Below are positions 9,088 to 20,467 of a stretch of 64,000 bases of DNA, one piece after another; the stretch's first letter is position 1; the number at the start of each line of letters is the position of its first letter. The position numbers and the translations under genes are program-made. The notes under the pieces are model-generated. The model ran no database searches. It was given only the letters and a program-made list of their open reading frames with translations, and was not told the origin of the DNA. The stretch is from Astropecten irregularis. Lineage: Eukaryota; Echinodermata; Asteroidea; Paxillosida; Astropectinidae. Where the stretch lies: contig OZ020255.1 of the NCBI GenBank assembly GCA_963971285.1, positions 10,188,931-10,252,930 on the forward strand, in the 5' to 3' direction.

Positions 9088-12000
9088 TCATAGCTTTGGC
9101 TTCTCTTGGTGAGGCTCTCCTTGTCCAGGTAATCGGTCCATCAGACTAGCCCAAGCCCTTTCCACCTGCATAATCAAATGAAATCAAGATCATCATCAAA
9201 TACCCACAAGGGAAACTGACTGGATAATGTTATTAAGTAATTGAAAAGTGAACAAAGAAATATTGACTGGAGCGGGATTTAAAGGTATATGAGCGGTCAT
9301 GTGGTTTTATGTCTTCTGATTGGAAAACAAACAAAGATAATAGGCAATGAAGGGCTGACAATTGGTAGAGTACCGCTACAGTATTCCGGGAGTTGCCAGT
9401 TCGAATCCCACTCAATTAAATTTTTCTTTGTTCACCTTTCAACATGTTCAATGACTTTGACAGATTCGTCACATTCAGATGTTCGGACAAACAAGTCACA
9501 CGCTGTGAAATTTGTCCCAACATCCGGGAAACAATAGCTGTCGATATAAAGGGCGTATTCTATAAATAGCTCGAGTCCTATTGAGAAAACTGAAATGCCA
9601 CTTCTTGCAAAAAAATTCAGCTGACAACTTAAAAAAAAAAAACACAAGAAGTTGTTCACCCTCTTTCATTATTTATTGGATTACTATTATTGAAAGGTGA
9701 ACAAAGGAAATTAACTGGAATTTGGAAAGAGATTCGAACCAATGACCTTCAGCATACTGTACTGAGGCCCTACTAAACTGAGCTCTTCAGCCCTTTGTCA
9801 CGAGTGCTTCTACTCCAAATAATTTGATTAACAGATTAAATTAATTGCAGGATTAAACGAGGCATATAATTGATACTTAATTTAACAAATTCATGACAGG
9901 ACGTCCCCTCAAATGAATTATTACGATACAATGCATTTCATTTTTCATTTGATTAGAGTACAAGCTCAATGAAGCATATGAAGTGTTAGTCGTGTTGGAC
10001 CATTCCTTTTGTCAATTAGGCCTAGTTTTGTGGCTGTGGTATTCACATGTACGCCAATTATTGAAATAATTATTATTTTAAAGTTCCAGTTCTCATGATG
10101 AAAATTTCATGACTAATTGATTCGTTTTGAAATTAAGAATGTAGGGCACGTGCTTATTATCTTCTTTTTCATCGCAATTTTCTTGTGGTCATCTGCTTGA
10201 CATCTGGAAACTGACCACAAGAATTAATCAAGCTTAGCAATAACAAGCCAACATTTTTGTTTCTTGCTGTTGCCATGGAGACGGCAGGCCATTGTCCATA
10301 TTCTCACAGCTTTGCATGTCATGCGTGTGTATAAAAGGGACTTGGGCTAGTGTTTGTGATTATTGATGTAAAGTCGTCATCAAGTCAGGGCTATTTTGTG
10401 TTGTGTTTCACCCGTTTCACACAAGTTATTGACTCTTTGAACTAAATAAGCAGATTCTATTTGAAGTCATACAGCTTAGGCAGTGCTAACGAGCGGTATT
10501 GCATTACGAGAACATCACTCAGAGATAGCCAAGGTGCCACTGGTCATTGCCTTGGTGTCCCATCCAATATTCCAGTTGCCAAATCTCGGTTGTCCTCTTT
10601 GACGTGCATCTGCCCAGGTTGTACAATTTACCTTGTCACCTCCTTGGCTAGAGAACAAAGTTCCATGTCCTGGTATTATTACTGAACAAGATGATTCTCA
10701 TCACGTTGATCGCTTTAGCGGCAGGCTGTCAGACTGTGGCATCCCTGGGACTGGAATGCCCCAGTCCCGAGTGGACATATCGTGAGGGAGTTTGCTATCT
10801 TGTTCCTGATGTCCAAATAATGTCATGGTTCAAAGGCCACGAGCTGTGCCGAAGTCTAAAGGGCGACCTAGTCCTGCCCTCAAACCAGGACGAGAATGAC
10901 TTCATTGGACAAACTTTCTTTAAGAGGAAGGTGGAGGCAGGCCAATTGAACGGCTGGATACGCTGCAGGATGCGGGACAGGGGGCGGTCGTCATGCTTCA
11001 ATGCTCCGGGCCAGTACACCAACTGGAACCACAACAACGCCGACGCTGGGAACTGCACTATACTCAACTCGAGGAACGAGGAGGGAAAATGGCACGGGGT
11101 AGCTTGTACAAAGAAGCGGCAAGTCATGTGTCAAGCTCGACCAAACCGGTGCAGCCGGGCGATGACCTGCCGGGCAATCTCCCTGCCTCCCAACAACCAG
11201 CCTGGCTGTCTGATCAACCACGTCATCAGAGAGTTCCCAATGGAGAGCTACATGCAGTGCTGCATGGCATGCTCCAGTGACCCGACCTGCCGCTCGCTCA
11301 ACCTGATAGATCAACTGTGCCAACTCAACAACGCCACCAGCTCGGAGATCGATGACGAATTCTTTGTGACAATGCCGAACTGTTCCTACTATGAGTATAC
11401 TCTAGCCTAACTAGATAATTGTACCCCTCATAAGAAGGAATCAGCTTTGCTGGAGTAAAGTGTGTACTCCACGAATTTAGTCAGTGTCATAGATGACGTG
11501 ACTTGATTTTAGCAAGCAAGAAAATAAAAAAGCATGTGCCACTGAAAACAACATGCTATATTGCCATGCTGTATAATATTTCATTAATAACATTATCAAT
11601 ATGTACATATGTAAATATGATAGTTAGGCTTAGGCCGTGTCTCAAATCTCTAACTGCGGCTGCAAATTACATGCGCACCTATGGCTGCCAGTCATCAGCC
11701 ACTAACCAGTGACTACAGCCGTTTCCATACACTTTTGTGTGTTATTTGCGGTCGCAGCCAGAGATTGCGACACGGCCTTACACCATCTTCAAAAGCGTCC
11801 GAATGCATGTACATGTAATGATCTTCATGGACTTTGAAAAACACCGAACTGTAAGACTCAGGCACTGTCATGTGCCATATGGATACTGCACAGCATTGGA
11901 CATTTCACCGAATTACGGATACAAGTAATTGAACTTCAGCGAGTAGTGGTTCAATGTATCGTTCTTTTGAATAAGTAGCAAAACTTGTGAAAATTTTAAC

Positions 12001-15000
12001 TTTTATCAATTATTTATTGTCTTGGGATAATGCATTAATGGGAGACTTTGGAGAACCGGTCTTCAAGTCAACAGCACACGTCCACGCACAACAGCGCAGT
12101 CGCAAAACAACGCGCGCATGCTCGCAATTGCATGCGCGTGCACTGTTGACTTGAAGACCGATTCTCTCCAAAGTTGCCCGTTAGCACCAGCACCCTGCAC
12201 TCACTAGTAACTTCAATGAACTTATAGACCAAGCTTTACAATCAAAATTGCGGAGATTGTCAACATCTTTGATAGGGGTCAGAACCGGAACAATTGCCAT
12301 AGCAACAGGTGTAACTTAAATTTTGCTAAAAGTGGTCTTTTTTTTAGTTTTTGCCTGGTTTTAGCAAATAAATGAAATAACATAATGAAATCATAATGGC
12401 TTCATTGCACAACAAATGATTTATAGAATCATTTAATATTCACAAATAAAATCACCAGAAAGTTACATGTACCTAATTGTTGTCCACTTTTTAATTTATG
12501 TAAAATACTACTACTTGAGAAAAGTATCCTTATCATGAAAATACTTGCCATTAAAATGCCTATTCCAACTTGTCATGCTTGTGGGTTACTTGCTTGGCGG
12601 ATTACCGGCACATTGTAAGTATACATTATTATTATTATTATTATTAATAGATTCAGGATGCTAAAATTGATGTCAGGCTTCCAAAGTGTCACATCCAATT
12701 TTATCCATTTTATTTCACTTTGCTGGCAGTGACATCCAATTTTTTTATCAACGACTCCCACAAAATTTCAAGGTTCACAGCGGTGTAATTCTTCTACCAG
12801 TACAGGGATGAGATTTTCTAAATTTTTCATCTGATTTCAGTATTTTCAGATTCTTTTGTTTTGGATTTCAGATTATTTCCCTCACCATGCTCACAGGCTG
12901 AGTACAAAAGTATAGGAGATTTTCAGAGTTCAGATTTTGTATGCTCCCCGTCAGTTGATTTAAGATATTTTGTTATCATTGGTCATATCTCATTCCTGCT
13001 ACATGTAGTAGTAAAAGGACTTTGCACTTAGTGATTACCTGTTTTTGAGTGACGTCAGGCTCCCAGAATGTGCAGAAGACTACATTGGACCTGTCGACAC
13101 GTTCCTGGTTACTGAGTTGAGATTGTATGCGCTGCCTGGCTTTATCCTCTGGTAAATGGTCTCGTTGTAGAATACGCTTCAGAGCCTGGTCACAAAAGAA
13201 AGGCACAAGTCTTTTTAAATTGCCGGTATTAAACGTCACAAAGTGATTGATAAGGAAGCCTAGCAAGCAACATACTTCTTTTATGAAAAAAAACAAAACA
13301 GGCTCATATTAGCAAATACTTCAATACTCATGAATAATGCATGAGATGGCATTATGAATAATATAGAGATGACATCGTGAATGAAACGGGATCATAACAA
13401 GTGCAATACTCATATGAATAATGCATGATATGACAAAATTAATAAAACTGGCTCATAACTAATACTACAATATTGACATGAATAATGCATTAGATGACAT
13501 CATGAATAATGCATATACATGTAGATGACCTCAAGAATAAACCAGGCTCATAGCAAATACAGCAATACCAACATGAATAATGCATGAGATGACACCATGA
13601 ATGATGCATAAGATGACATTAAGAATAAAACAGACTCATAGCAAATACAGCAATATCCACATGAATAATGCATGAGATGGCCAACAAAACTCACTAATCA
13701 CAACCCAGGCTTCTTACCTCATCAGGATGAATAAAACATGACCACACCTCATGGCAGAACTCCTCCCATCCAGCTTCTAGGAGGACGGCCGCATCCAGCA
13801 CGCACACCGAGCATCCCCCAGAGCCCAGCTCCATGATTTCTGCTTTGGCCATGGCCGAGATCTCCGGCCAGACGATCTGGTTCAGCCGGTCAAGACGTGA
13901 TCGGTCCTTGAAGACTTTAGCGCCTAGTGCTCGTCTGTTGATACTGCCGTCAGCCCCAACCACATCTGGGGAAGAAAAGCAAATAAACAACCATCATAAT
14001 ATCTCTACTAGGTAGTACAGTGGAACGCCGCTATAATGAACATGGAGGGGTGCACAGATATTGTCCATCGTAGTGGTCATTCGTTATAAGAGCAGTATGT
14101 ATATTGTACACAACAATTAGAGTCAAGGATGATGTTCGGTATAGCCAAATGTTCAGTATAGTGGTGTTCGTTATAGTACTGTATTCCCCCAAAATACTAA
14201 TTTCTTCCAATTTTTCAAAAAATTGCGAGTGACCATAGACCATGCAGAATCTAACACACTTAGTCTGAACATTCACTTACATGACTTACATGTATGTATT
14301 TAAGTTTTCATGATGAAACAAAAGGGCACTAGTAAAACAATTATCAGGGGCACACAAGTACATGCATATACCTGGGGCCACCAGGCAAAGATCAAGGGCA
14401 CAGCAGAGGCAATGACCGGAGGGGCAGGTTGGGGCAATAGCTAGGGGCACCTAGGCAAGCGAAGGGGCACTGAAAAAATCATCAGGGAGAAAAAGGGGCA
14501 CATGGGGCGCCTCAGGGCACCAAGGGACACAAAGGGGCACTTAGGAACACCAATTATGACCACCATTGAGGCACCAAGGCAATGGCCAGGGTCTTAATAG
14601 CCTCACTGAAGTTCCCGCCTCTGCATCAAGGTACCGGTAATGGTCAATACTCACCTCGCCCAAACTCTGAAACAACACGTCTGAATCCCTGACTCCCCGG
14701 TAGGTACGCCTTATGGCCCAGCTTATCGCAGTCTATCACGGCAGCTCCAAGTCCTTCCAGCCGTCGGCAGACCGATGATTTACCACTAGCTATCCCCCCA
14801 GTCAGACCAATCACATAAGGAGTATGAGGTAGGTTCTTCTTCTTCAGACATGTCAGAAATACAACAGAAAAGAACACAAATTCTTGTTTAACATATCAAG
14901 GACAAAGCATTGTTTTTTTTTATACTGTCCCTGTACTTCAATATGTTCCCATAGACTGAACACAATTTTGTACATCTGAGGACAAATTTGAACAAATGAA

Positions 15001-17190
15001 GTCTATTTCAGGACAAGAATGCAGATTCTAATGCAGGACCAGCCAAACAAAAACTACATTTAGGTACTGTAGGAGGCTTTCTCTGTATACTGGTACAAAG
15101 GCTGTGTCCCAAATGACTGGCTGTGGCTGCTGACTATGGCTGTGGCTACAGCTGCATCTTCAAGCTGGATTGAGCCAGTAGAATAGTGAAGCATCTTTTG
15201 GCTGCATAGGTGCGCCCTCAATAAACTATTTGAATTCATGTTTACAAGGGCATGTGCGCCGAAGCCGGCCCAACGAAGTCACCTTCCTTTGTGGCTTGAT
15301 ATCCTTGACGCCACAATCACAGCCACGGTCAAAGCCAGACAATAGGGCTCAGTCCGCACTCGAGCTATTTATAGAATACGGCCTTTATATCGACAGCTAT
15401 ACTTACCCAGATGTTCAGACAAATTTCACAACCTTTATGTGCAAGTTAAAGGTGCAGGCTCGTCGATGCACGACGGAAAACATGTGTGCCACGAAAAGTC
15501 ACCTTTGCCCTTTGCGACGGCCAGCTCTTACTTGTTTGTCCGAACATCTGAATGTGACCTCACGAGCGCGGAGCCCTATTGGGACACGGCCTTAATTAGT
15601 GCCTTCTCTCTGTACAACCTCTGAGCTTACCTGCGGCTGTTTAATCAAAGTTCCAAGGCGTCTGATCCGCTGAGATGATGAACTGATCTTAGCTTCTTCA
15701 TAAGCAGCATGTTTGATGTCCTCAATGAGTGCTATCTCATGTACATCTAGGATGGAAAGTCCCTGCATAAACGGGTAAAAACAAAAAACAAATAGGGCCT
15801 ATATAGTCCTTTTTTCCTTTCCAACATCACGGGCTCAAGTTTTTGCCAACCAAGATGGCGGAAACCATGGAGAGCCATAACAAAATAACCACAATTTGAA
15901 CACAATTTGTACATGATGTGTCATAAACATTGAAAGATATTGCTGAATGGAATGGAAACAACACAAGCAATGATGGTATGTATTTTGTTCAGCATGGAAA
16001 GTTTACAGAAACGTTGAATTTAGTCACACCGTCTTTCGAGAAGACGAAATGATTTGCAACATTTGGCCGCCCATGCCAACAACGAGCCAATTTTTGTAAA
16101 TAAAAGAAAATTATGATTTGGATGTTTATTTGAGTAATTTGACACTTGTTTACAAGTATTATTTGTTTATTTGTTTACCTTTTCTTGTCTCCTCTTGTTG
16201 ACGGATTCCCCACCTTGCCTAGTCTCTTCGCTAACCACGATGCACTGCATGTCTGGGTCCACGATGCTGGGACCGAAAGGATCCGAGATGGGCACAACGG
16301 AATCGGCGTGGAGGAGGGAGGGCCTAACATCCCGGATGAAGTCACAGACTGATGAGATGCGGACGTCCATTGGCTGGATCAACTCCGGTAGCTTCTTACC
16401 TGAAAAAATGGCACAGAAACAGGCACATGGTCAAATTACGTACACTGGAGTGACCTGTCTGACGTCCGCTGAACACAGTACGGTGAACACGGACGCCGGC
16501 CAACAGGATAAAACGGACATAGCTATTAAAGTGCTTACGTTGAAGCATAGAGATATCCGTCACGCCAACTGTTATCTTTTCTTCAGCCCTGATGCACGAT
16601 TCACTCAGCAAGATTTTGTGTCCCGTATGAACGTGATCGAATGTACCACCAAGCACCACATGTCCGTAGGTTTTGATTGTAGACGGGTCTTCATCAGACA
16701 TAGCTTTAGTCGTTGAATTGAGCATAGAGTCGGCCGTAGACTCGTCCGACTTAGACCAGATGGATTCTTGAATGATCCTGAGGTCGGGGTTTGTGGGTAA
16801 GAGGAACCATGAGCTGAGTAACGTCTTGAGAGGCTTGCTGGTGCTGCAGTCGGTCAATACTACCCCAACTTCCTTGGGCAGGACTCGAGGCGGAGGAACA
16901 ACCCCTGCCCTGTTGCTGATGTTGGTGAGGAGAACCCTGACATCAGGGCTCTCGAGTACGGCCGAACTTGCATAGATTGCCCGGATGGTGTTACAAATGT
17001 CACCCGTTGCGGGGAGAAAGTTTGGCTGGTACGGTCCTGATGCGCCGTGGCTCAGGCCAGGATGAAGCTGTACGTAGAGTGTCTCATGGATACAGGTGGC
17101 GGCATATTTGAGAATGGGACTGATCCGTTTGATGAGTTGATGGACAGGTGCCGTGAGAATCAGGAGACCTGTTCTGGATGTGGGAACCAT
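9088..17190 (-). CDS. COASY: Bifunctional coenzyme A synthase (PPAT + dephospho-CoA kinase), complete
   Basis: Catalyses the last two steps of CoA synthesis: adenylylation of 4'-phosphopantetheine, then phosphorylation of dephospho-CoA. Seven exons: 17190-16539, 16399-16179, 15762-15631, 14841-14655, 13965-13718, 13185-13039, 9165-9088. All introns are GT..AG and phases match, giving 554 residues (human COASY is 564). The start ATG has good context (CAAGATGG). The nucleotidyltransferase motif GGTFDHVHTGH is at residues 181-191; its HTGH fits the HxGH consensus. The kinase P-loop GLTGGIASGKSS starts at about 347, with VLDAAVLLEAGW and LPEDKARQRIQSQL further on. The N-terminus (RTGLLILTAPVHQLIKRI) resembles the vertebrate mitochondrial-targeting region. 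The exon 4 acceptor could shift by 3 or 6 bases (AAGAAGAAG). The 3.9-kb last intron contains an antisense lectin gene. Confidence 0.93.
9229..9443. mobile_element. Foldback of two tRNA-SINE ends (family A)
   Basis: The left arm TTGAAAAGTGAACAAAGAAA is inverted as TTTCTTTGTTCACCTTTCAA on the right. The right half carries a tRNA-like segment with an A box (ATTGGTAGAGTACC) and a B box (GTTCGAATCCC). The same SINE occurs at 9692-9800, 33105-33240, 48440-48525 and 49163-49265. Position: COASY last intron. Confidence 0.6.
9692..9800 (-). mobile_element. tRNA-derived SINE, family A (degraded)
   Basis: Reads as the complement of a tRNA head (GAGATTCGAACCAATGACC near 9730) followed by the family tail TTGAAAGGTGAACAAAGG. 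Lies about 250 bp from the foldback copy, in the COASY last intron. Confidence 0.5.
9801..10329. other. COASY intron, upstream region of the lectin gene
   Basis: AT-rich DNA without coding potential. As the region just upstream of the lectin TATA box it probably holds its proximal promoter. No known operator could be assigned. Confidence 0.3.
10330..10336 (+). promoter_or_regulatory. TATA box of the lectin gene
   Basis: TATAAAA followed by GGGACTTGGGC, 355 bp upstream of the lectin ATG. The expected start of transcription is near 10360, giving a 5' UTR of about 330 bases. That UTR would contain a 74-codon upstream ORF (10461-10685) ending five bases before the lectin ATG, unless a leader intron removes it. 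Confidence 0.5.
10691..11410 (+). CDS. Secreted C-type lectin-like protein with C-terminal PAN/apple-like module
   Basis: Single-exon gene, 239 residues. Residues 1-18 or so form a signal peptide (MILITLIALAAGCQTVAS). Residues 23-150 are a C-type lectin fold in the long form, opening with CPSPEWTYREGVCY and carrying WFKGHELCRSLKGDL, YTNWNHNNADAGNC and WHGVACTKKRQVMC. The calcium/sugar signatures EPN or QPD and WND are not seen; GKWHG stands where WND is expected, so ordinary Ca-dependent sugar binding is doubtful. Residues 154-235 hold eight or more cysteines in a PAN/apple-like order (MQCCMACSSDPTCRSLN, CQLNNAT), a fold used for protein or glycan contacts. Several N-glycosylation sites (NCT, NAT, NCS). 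It lies antisense inside the COASY last intron, with a TATA box at 10330 and AATAAA at 11523-11528. A role in defence or adhesion is inferred from the family only. Confidence 0.85.
   Translation: MILITLIALAAGCQTVASLGLECPSPEWTYREGVCYLVPDVQIMSWFKGHELCRSLKGDLVLPSNQDENDFIGQTFFKRKVEAGQLNGWIRCRMRDRGRSSCFNAPGQYTNWNHNNADAGNCTILNSRNEEGKWHGVACTKKRQVMCQARPNRCSRAMTCRAISLPPNNQPGCLINHVIREFPMESYMQCCMACSSDPTCRSLNLIDQLCQLNNATSSEIDDEFFVTMPNCSYYEYTLA
11523..11528 (+). promoter_or_regulatory. Poly(A) signal of the lectin gene
   Basis: AATAAA 113 bases after the lectin stop codon, followed by a TG-containing stretch. Confidence 0.5.
11630..11779. repeat. Miniature hairpin element, TAGGCCGTGTCTCAA ends
   Basis: The left arm TAGGCCGTGTCTCAAATCTC pairs with the right arm GAGATTGCGACACGGCCTTA, and inner blocks CTGCGGCTGCAAA and TTTGCGGTCGCAG also pair. 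A related element with GGCTGTGTCCCAA ends spans 15098-15594. Non-coding. Confidence 0.65.
12039..12182. repeat. Miniature hairpin element, CTTTGGAGA-AACCGGTCTTC arms
   Basis: About 35-bp arms: the left CCGGTCTTCAAGTCAACAG pairs with the right CTGTTGACTTGAAGACCG. The 70-base loop is rich in GCGCGCATGC. In the COASY last intron. Confidence 0.65.
12183..13038. other. COASY last intron, exon 6 side
   Basis: AT-rich with an ATT microsatellite near 12627-12648. Ends at the exon 6 donor (CAG then GTAATC on the minus strand). No gene seen. Confidence 0.4.
13320..13690. repeat. Imperfect tandem repeat, unit about 90 bp
   Basis: About four and a half copies built around ATGAATAATGCATGAGATG, each also containing a shorter ATGAATAAT-GATGAC half and a CTCATAGCAAATAC-type joint. 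Lies in COASY intron 5, directly before exon 5. Confidence 0.7.
15098..15594. repeat. Miniature element, AAGGCTGTGTCCCAA ends
   Basis: Terminal AAGGCTGTGTCCCAAATG pairs with ATTGGGACACGGCCTT. The centre has a GAGCTATTTATAGAATACG block, also found inverted near 9545-9580. Lies in COASY intron 3. The two overlapping frames inside show no protein-like pattern. Confidence 0.55.
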
Positions 17191-17400
17191 CTTGCCTCGG
17201 AACTACATACACTGTTAAGATGCCAAGGGCAAAAGAGGAACACAATTACAAAATTAACTTTTCTGAAGAAATTAATAAATAAAAACAAACAAACTTGTTG
17301 CAGACAGAGCTAGACACTACTTTGAATTTTTGGATGGGTTAAATTGCTTTTTATTTAATTTTATCTGGAAAAAAGAGCCTCAGGCCTTCATGTACATAAT

Positions 17401-17493
17401 TAGTTGCGATGATCGTAACCCTAGGTCTGACCAGGGACTGGGACCTAAGGTCCCAGTCCCTGGTCAGACCTATGGTTACGATCATCGCAACTA
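17401..17493. repeat. Long near-perfect palindrome
   Basis: TAGTTGCGATGATCGTAACC at the left end is mirrored by GGTTACGATCATCGCAACTA at the right. The arms meet at CCTAAGG with almost no loop, so the arms are about 45 bp with very few mismatches. It ends about 210 bp upstream of the COASY start codon. Confidence 0.85.
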
Positions 17494-17945
17494 GAACATA
17501 ATTAGTCCCTGGTTAGTCTGGTACCCAGCTTAATGCTTCTACAATAAAGTAACCAGGCTAAATATGACTATACGTCTCTGTTAGTGTTAGCTGTTGGATC
17601 TACGTCCAACGAGACTCACTAGTAATGTACGCAAATGTCATTATAAACTGGGGGGGTTACGGTTGCTTACTTAGGGCCTGTTTGTTTGTTTCGCACATGA
17701 GATCCTAGATCAGCAGATCCACGTCCCATGCAGGATACGCTAAAATAGGATCCGGATCAGCAGTATCCACAATCTCGTGCATGAAACAAACATAGCCTAC
17801 CTAGCCTAGGTGTAGAAAGGCTTGGCCCTAATTCTTTTCTAGAACTAGAAAAGTAGATTACGATTACGAAGGATCATCTGTGATTCTCTTCCATGAGAGC
17901 TGTCCGACGTAGTTCTTTATTAGGCCTTGACAACTACTGGTTGTG

Positions 17946-18099
17946 GAGCTGATTTCATAACACTTACGACGCGTTGCAGCTAGTTAAGATGCATATCCTT
18001 TCTCTATGGACTCATCGCATCTAGATGCGACACGTCGCAGCTACGACTCGTCGCAAATCGAGTTGCGACGCGTCGCGGAGCTTTATGAAATCGGCCCCT
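17946..18099. repeat. Hairpin element with GATTTCATAA ends and CGACGCGT-rich arms
   Basis: GAGCTGATTTCATAACACTT at the left; GGAGCTTTATGAAATCGGCC at the right. The interior repeats words like GCGACGCGTCGC and GCGACACGTCGC. Member of the ATTTCA-ended group. Confidence 0.65.
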
Positions 18100-18106
18100 G
18101 TACTAC

Positions 18107-18212
18107 TAGACCCGTAAACAGGGCCCAGATACATCGCTACTCTCAGACATCGCTACTCTCAGATCCTGGGATCTGAGAGTAGCGATGTATCTGGGCCCTG
18201 TTTACGGGTCTA
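18107..18212. repeat. Palindrome with perfect 41-bp arms
   Basis: The left arm runs from TAGACCCGTAAACAGGGCCC to ACTCTCAGA, and the right arm is its exact complement ending GGGCCCTGTTTACGGGTCTA. The loop repeats the last 16 bases of the left arm (CATCGCTACTCTCAGA), so the left side carries a small tandem duplication. Confidence 0.85.
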
Positions 18213-18233
18213 ACAAGTTACTGTACTACCAGT

Positions 18234-18281
18234 ACCATGGGCATGGAGGAAGAAATAGATCTATTTCTTCCTCCATGGTAC
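18234..18281. repeat. Short palindrome
   Basis: GGAGGAAGAAATAGATCTAT pairs with TTTCTTCCTCC around a BglII-like AGATCT centre. Followed by an ACTACT-type microsatellite to 18385. Same word family as the hairpin near 968-1006. Confidence 0.6.
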
Positions 18282-20467
18282 TACTAAAAGTACTACTACT
18301 AGTGTAGGACTACTACTGTACTAGGCCTACTAGTACTACTACTACTACAAAGTACTAGTTCTTAGTACTACTAGTACTACTAAAAGTTAGTAGCTAAAAA
18401 CAAGGTAAATAGGCCTGCACTAGTTTGTGCATGCATGGCCAGGTAACGGGTTGGGCCACTGAAATAAAGTTCATAAAATCTCGAGGCATCGAGACGATCG
18501 TGGATGGCGATCGAGCCTACAGTTTCAATGAACTTGGAGCATGTGTCATCATTAGTATCATCATATTTATTTAATCGTTTTACCCTTTTGTTAGTTCTTG
18601 AAAAAGGGAGAAACTTACCGACTGAAATCGCAGCAGTTGGCATACATGTGTCTGTACTGTGTAGTGTAAACACATTATGTTATTGCCACACAGACGACTG
18701 TTTTATTAACATTACATGATGGTTAAGAAAACAGTCGTCAGGTAAGACATCAATGGTACCATAGATATACAAATTATTTTAAAAAACTAAGCCCAGCCCA
18801 CTATTACTTTTGTATAAAAATTAAAAAAAAAAAAACAAGTATTTTCAGAATCTTCTTTGCTATTGTGGATTGTCTCAAATTTTGTTTACACCTGTACCTA
18901 TTGCCCCCGACTTACACCAATGTGGCCCGAAGTTCGATTCAGGTTTGGGGAAAATGTGACGAAAGTTTTGAGTTATATTTATCCGCTCCGAACAAATAGA
19001 GAGGCTAATTTCTTAAGTGTACGGCTATAAACATTTCCGATTTACTGCTAATTAGGTTCATGACATGATAGGCAACTCGGCCCAGTATTACTTACTGATG
19101 CAATTGAATAAATTTATTTATACATTCTTCTAGTTAACCAGCCCTTAATATGATTATTATTTGCCAAAATTGACCAAGTGAAATTCACTAGTACGTTCTG
19201 TGTAAACAACTTAACTGTCGTCAAATGACCGTATTCAAAATGACAGTAGTTTACGGTCTTCACCGCAGCTGCCTAACTACTTGCCACGCACTGTGGTAAA
19301 AAATTAGCGGTCTCTTTCCTTTCTGCCTAACTAAGTACTACACTGGTTCCCATCCTAATACGTTATAAACATGTAGACTGGTTTCCGTCCCAGTAAAAAC
19401 AGTAGACTGGTTCCTGTTTTGCATGATGGAGATCAATGATTTCGAGTAACGTACACGTTGACGTATACACGTCAGGGGAATAGATCTACACATGCAAAAG
19501 CACATGCTGTATTTTTAGCGGTCTCCACATTTACTGCCTAACTATTGAAGAAACTACAGACGTGCATTAGACCCTGGGAATATTATGTGGAGAATCGAGA
19601 CCGCACTAGACTCGACTGCAGCAGACGTTTGGCAGGCCAAAATCTAGCATGATCCTCGCGCCCAAAAATGCACGGACGTCATGTCAATGTACGCGGAGCA
19701 CTGGCAGTTTTTTGAAGGCGGCAGGGCATGGAGCTTGTTTTGCAAATTATATAAGGTGAGTGCAGTCTAGCTGTTGAGTTACCACATTGGCCCTAATTTT
19801 GTAAAAATTGGAGACCGGTAATGCCACTGTCTGTCAATAATTTAAACACTGATTATGTGACACCGCATGCAAACCGTATGTGTACTAGGCCTACGGTCCA
19901 TATGCAGACCATGCACACAGGGTGATTGTTTCCACTAGTGTTAACCGACTTTCTATTTTACAATTCGGATAGACTGAACAGAGACATAGCAATGTAACAC
20001 AGGCTTAGGCCTAGTCTTGGTTCAAGACTGTATTGGTGTGGATACTCGAACCGCACTGACCATACGTGTGTACGTACAGGTAATCCGCACACACGTACGC
20101 ACGGACCTGTCACTAATACAGTCTTGGGAATCGTGTAAAATCTCCCCCCGAAATCGGGGGGAAACACACTGCGCATGCGTTGCATCTAAAGTCAGGCGCT
20201 GCCCATTTTCTGGTCACGCACGTGCATACACGTAAACAAGGCACCCCGTGAAGTTACACAATATGGTACAGTTACAATAGTATGGTACTGTATACGTGCC
20301 TTTTGGTTAACATTTCGACGATGTGACTGGGCGAAAGTTGGGGAGATATATGACTGTGTATTTCAGTGGCTAATTTACAACATAATGTAGAAATCCACGG
20401 TTGCTGAATTATTGTCCCTTGTAATACTATAATTCCATTGCATTTGGTAAAAACAAACACGAAGCAA

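Noticed and set aside
10461-10685. 74-codon frame before the lectin
   Set aside because: Treated as an upstream ORF in the probable 5' UTR, not as a protein gene; no recognisable features.
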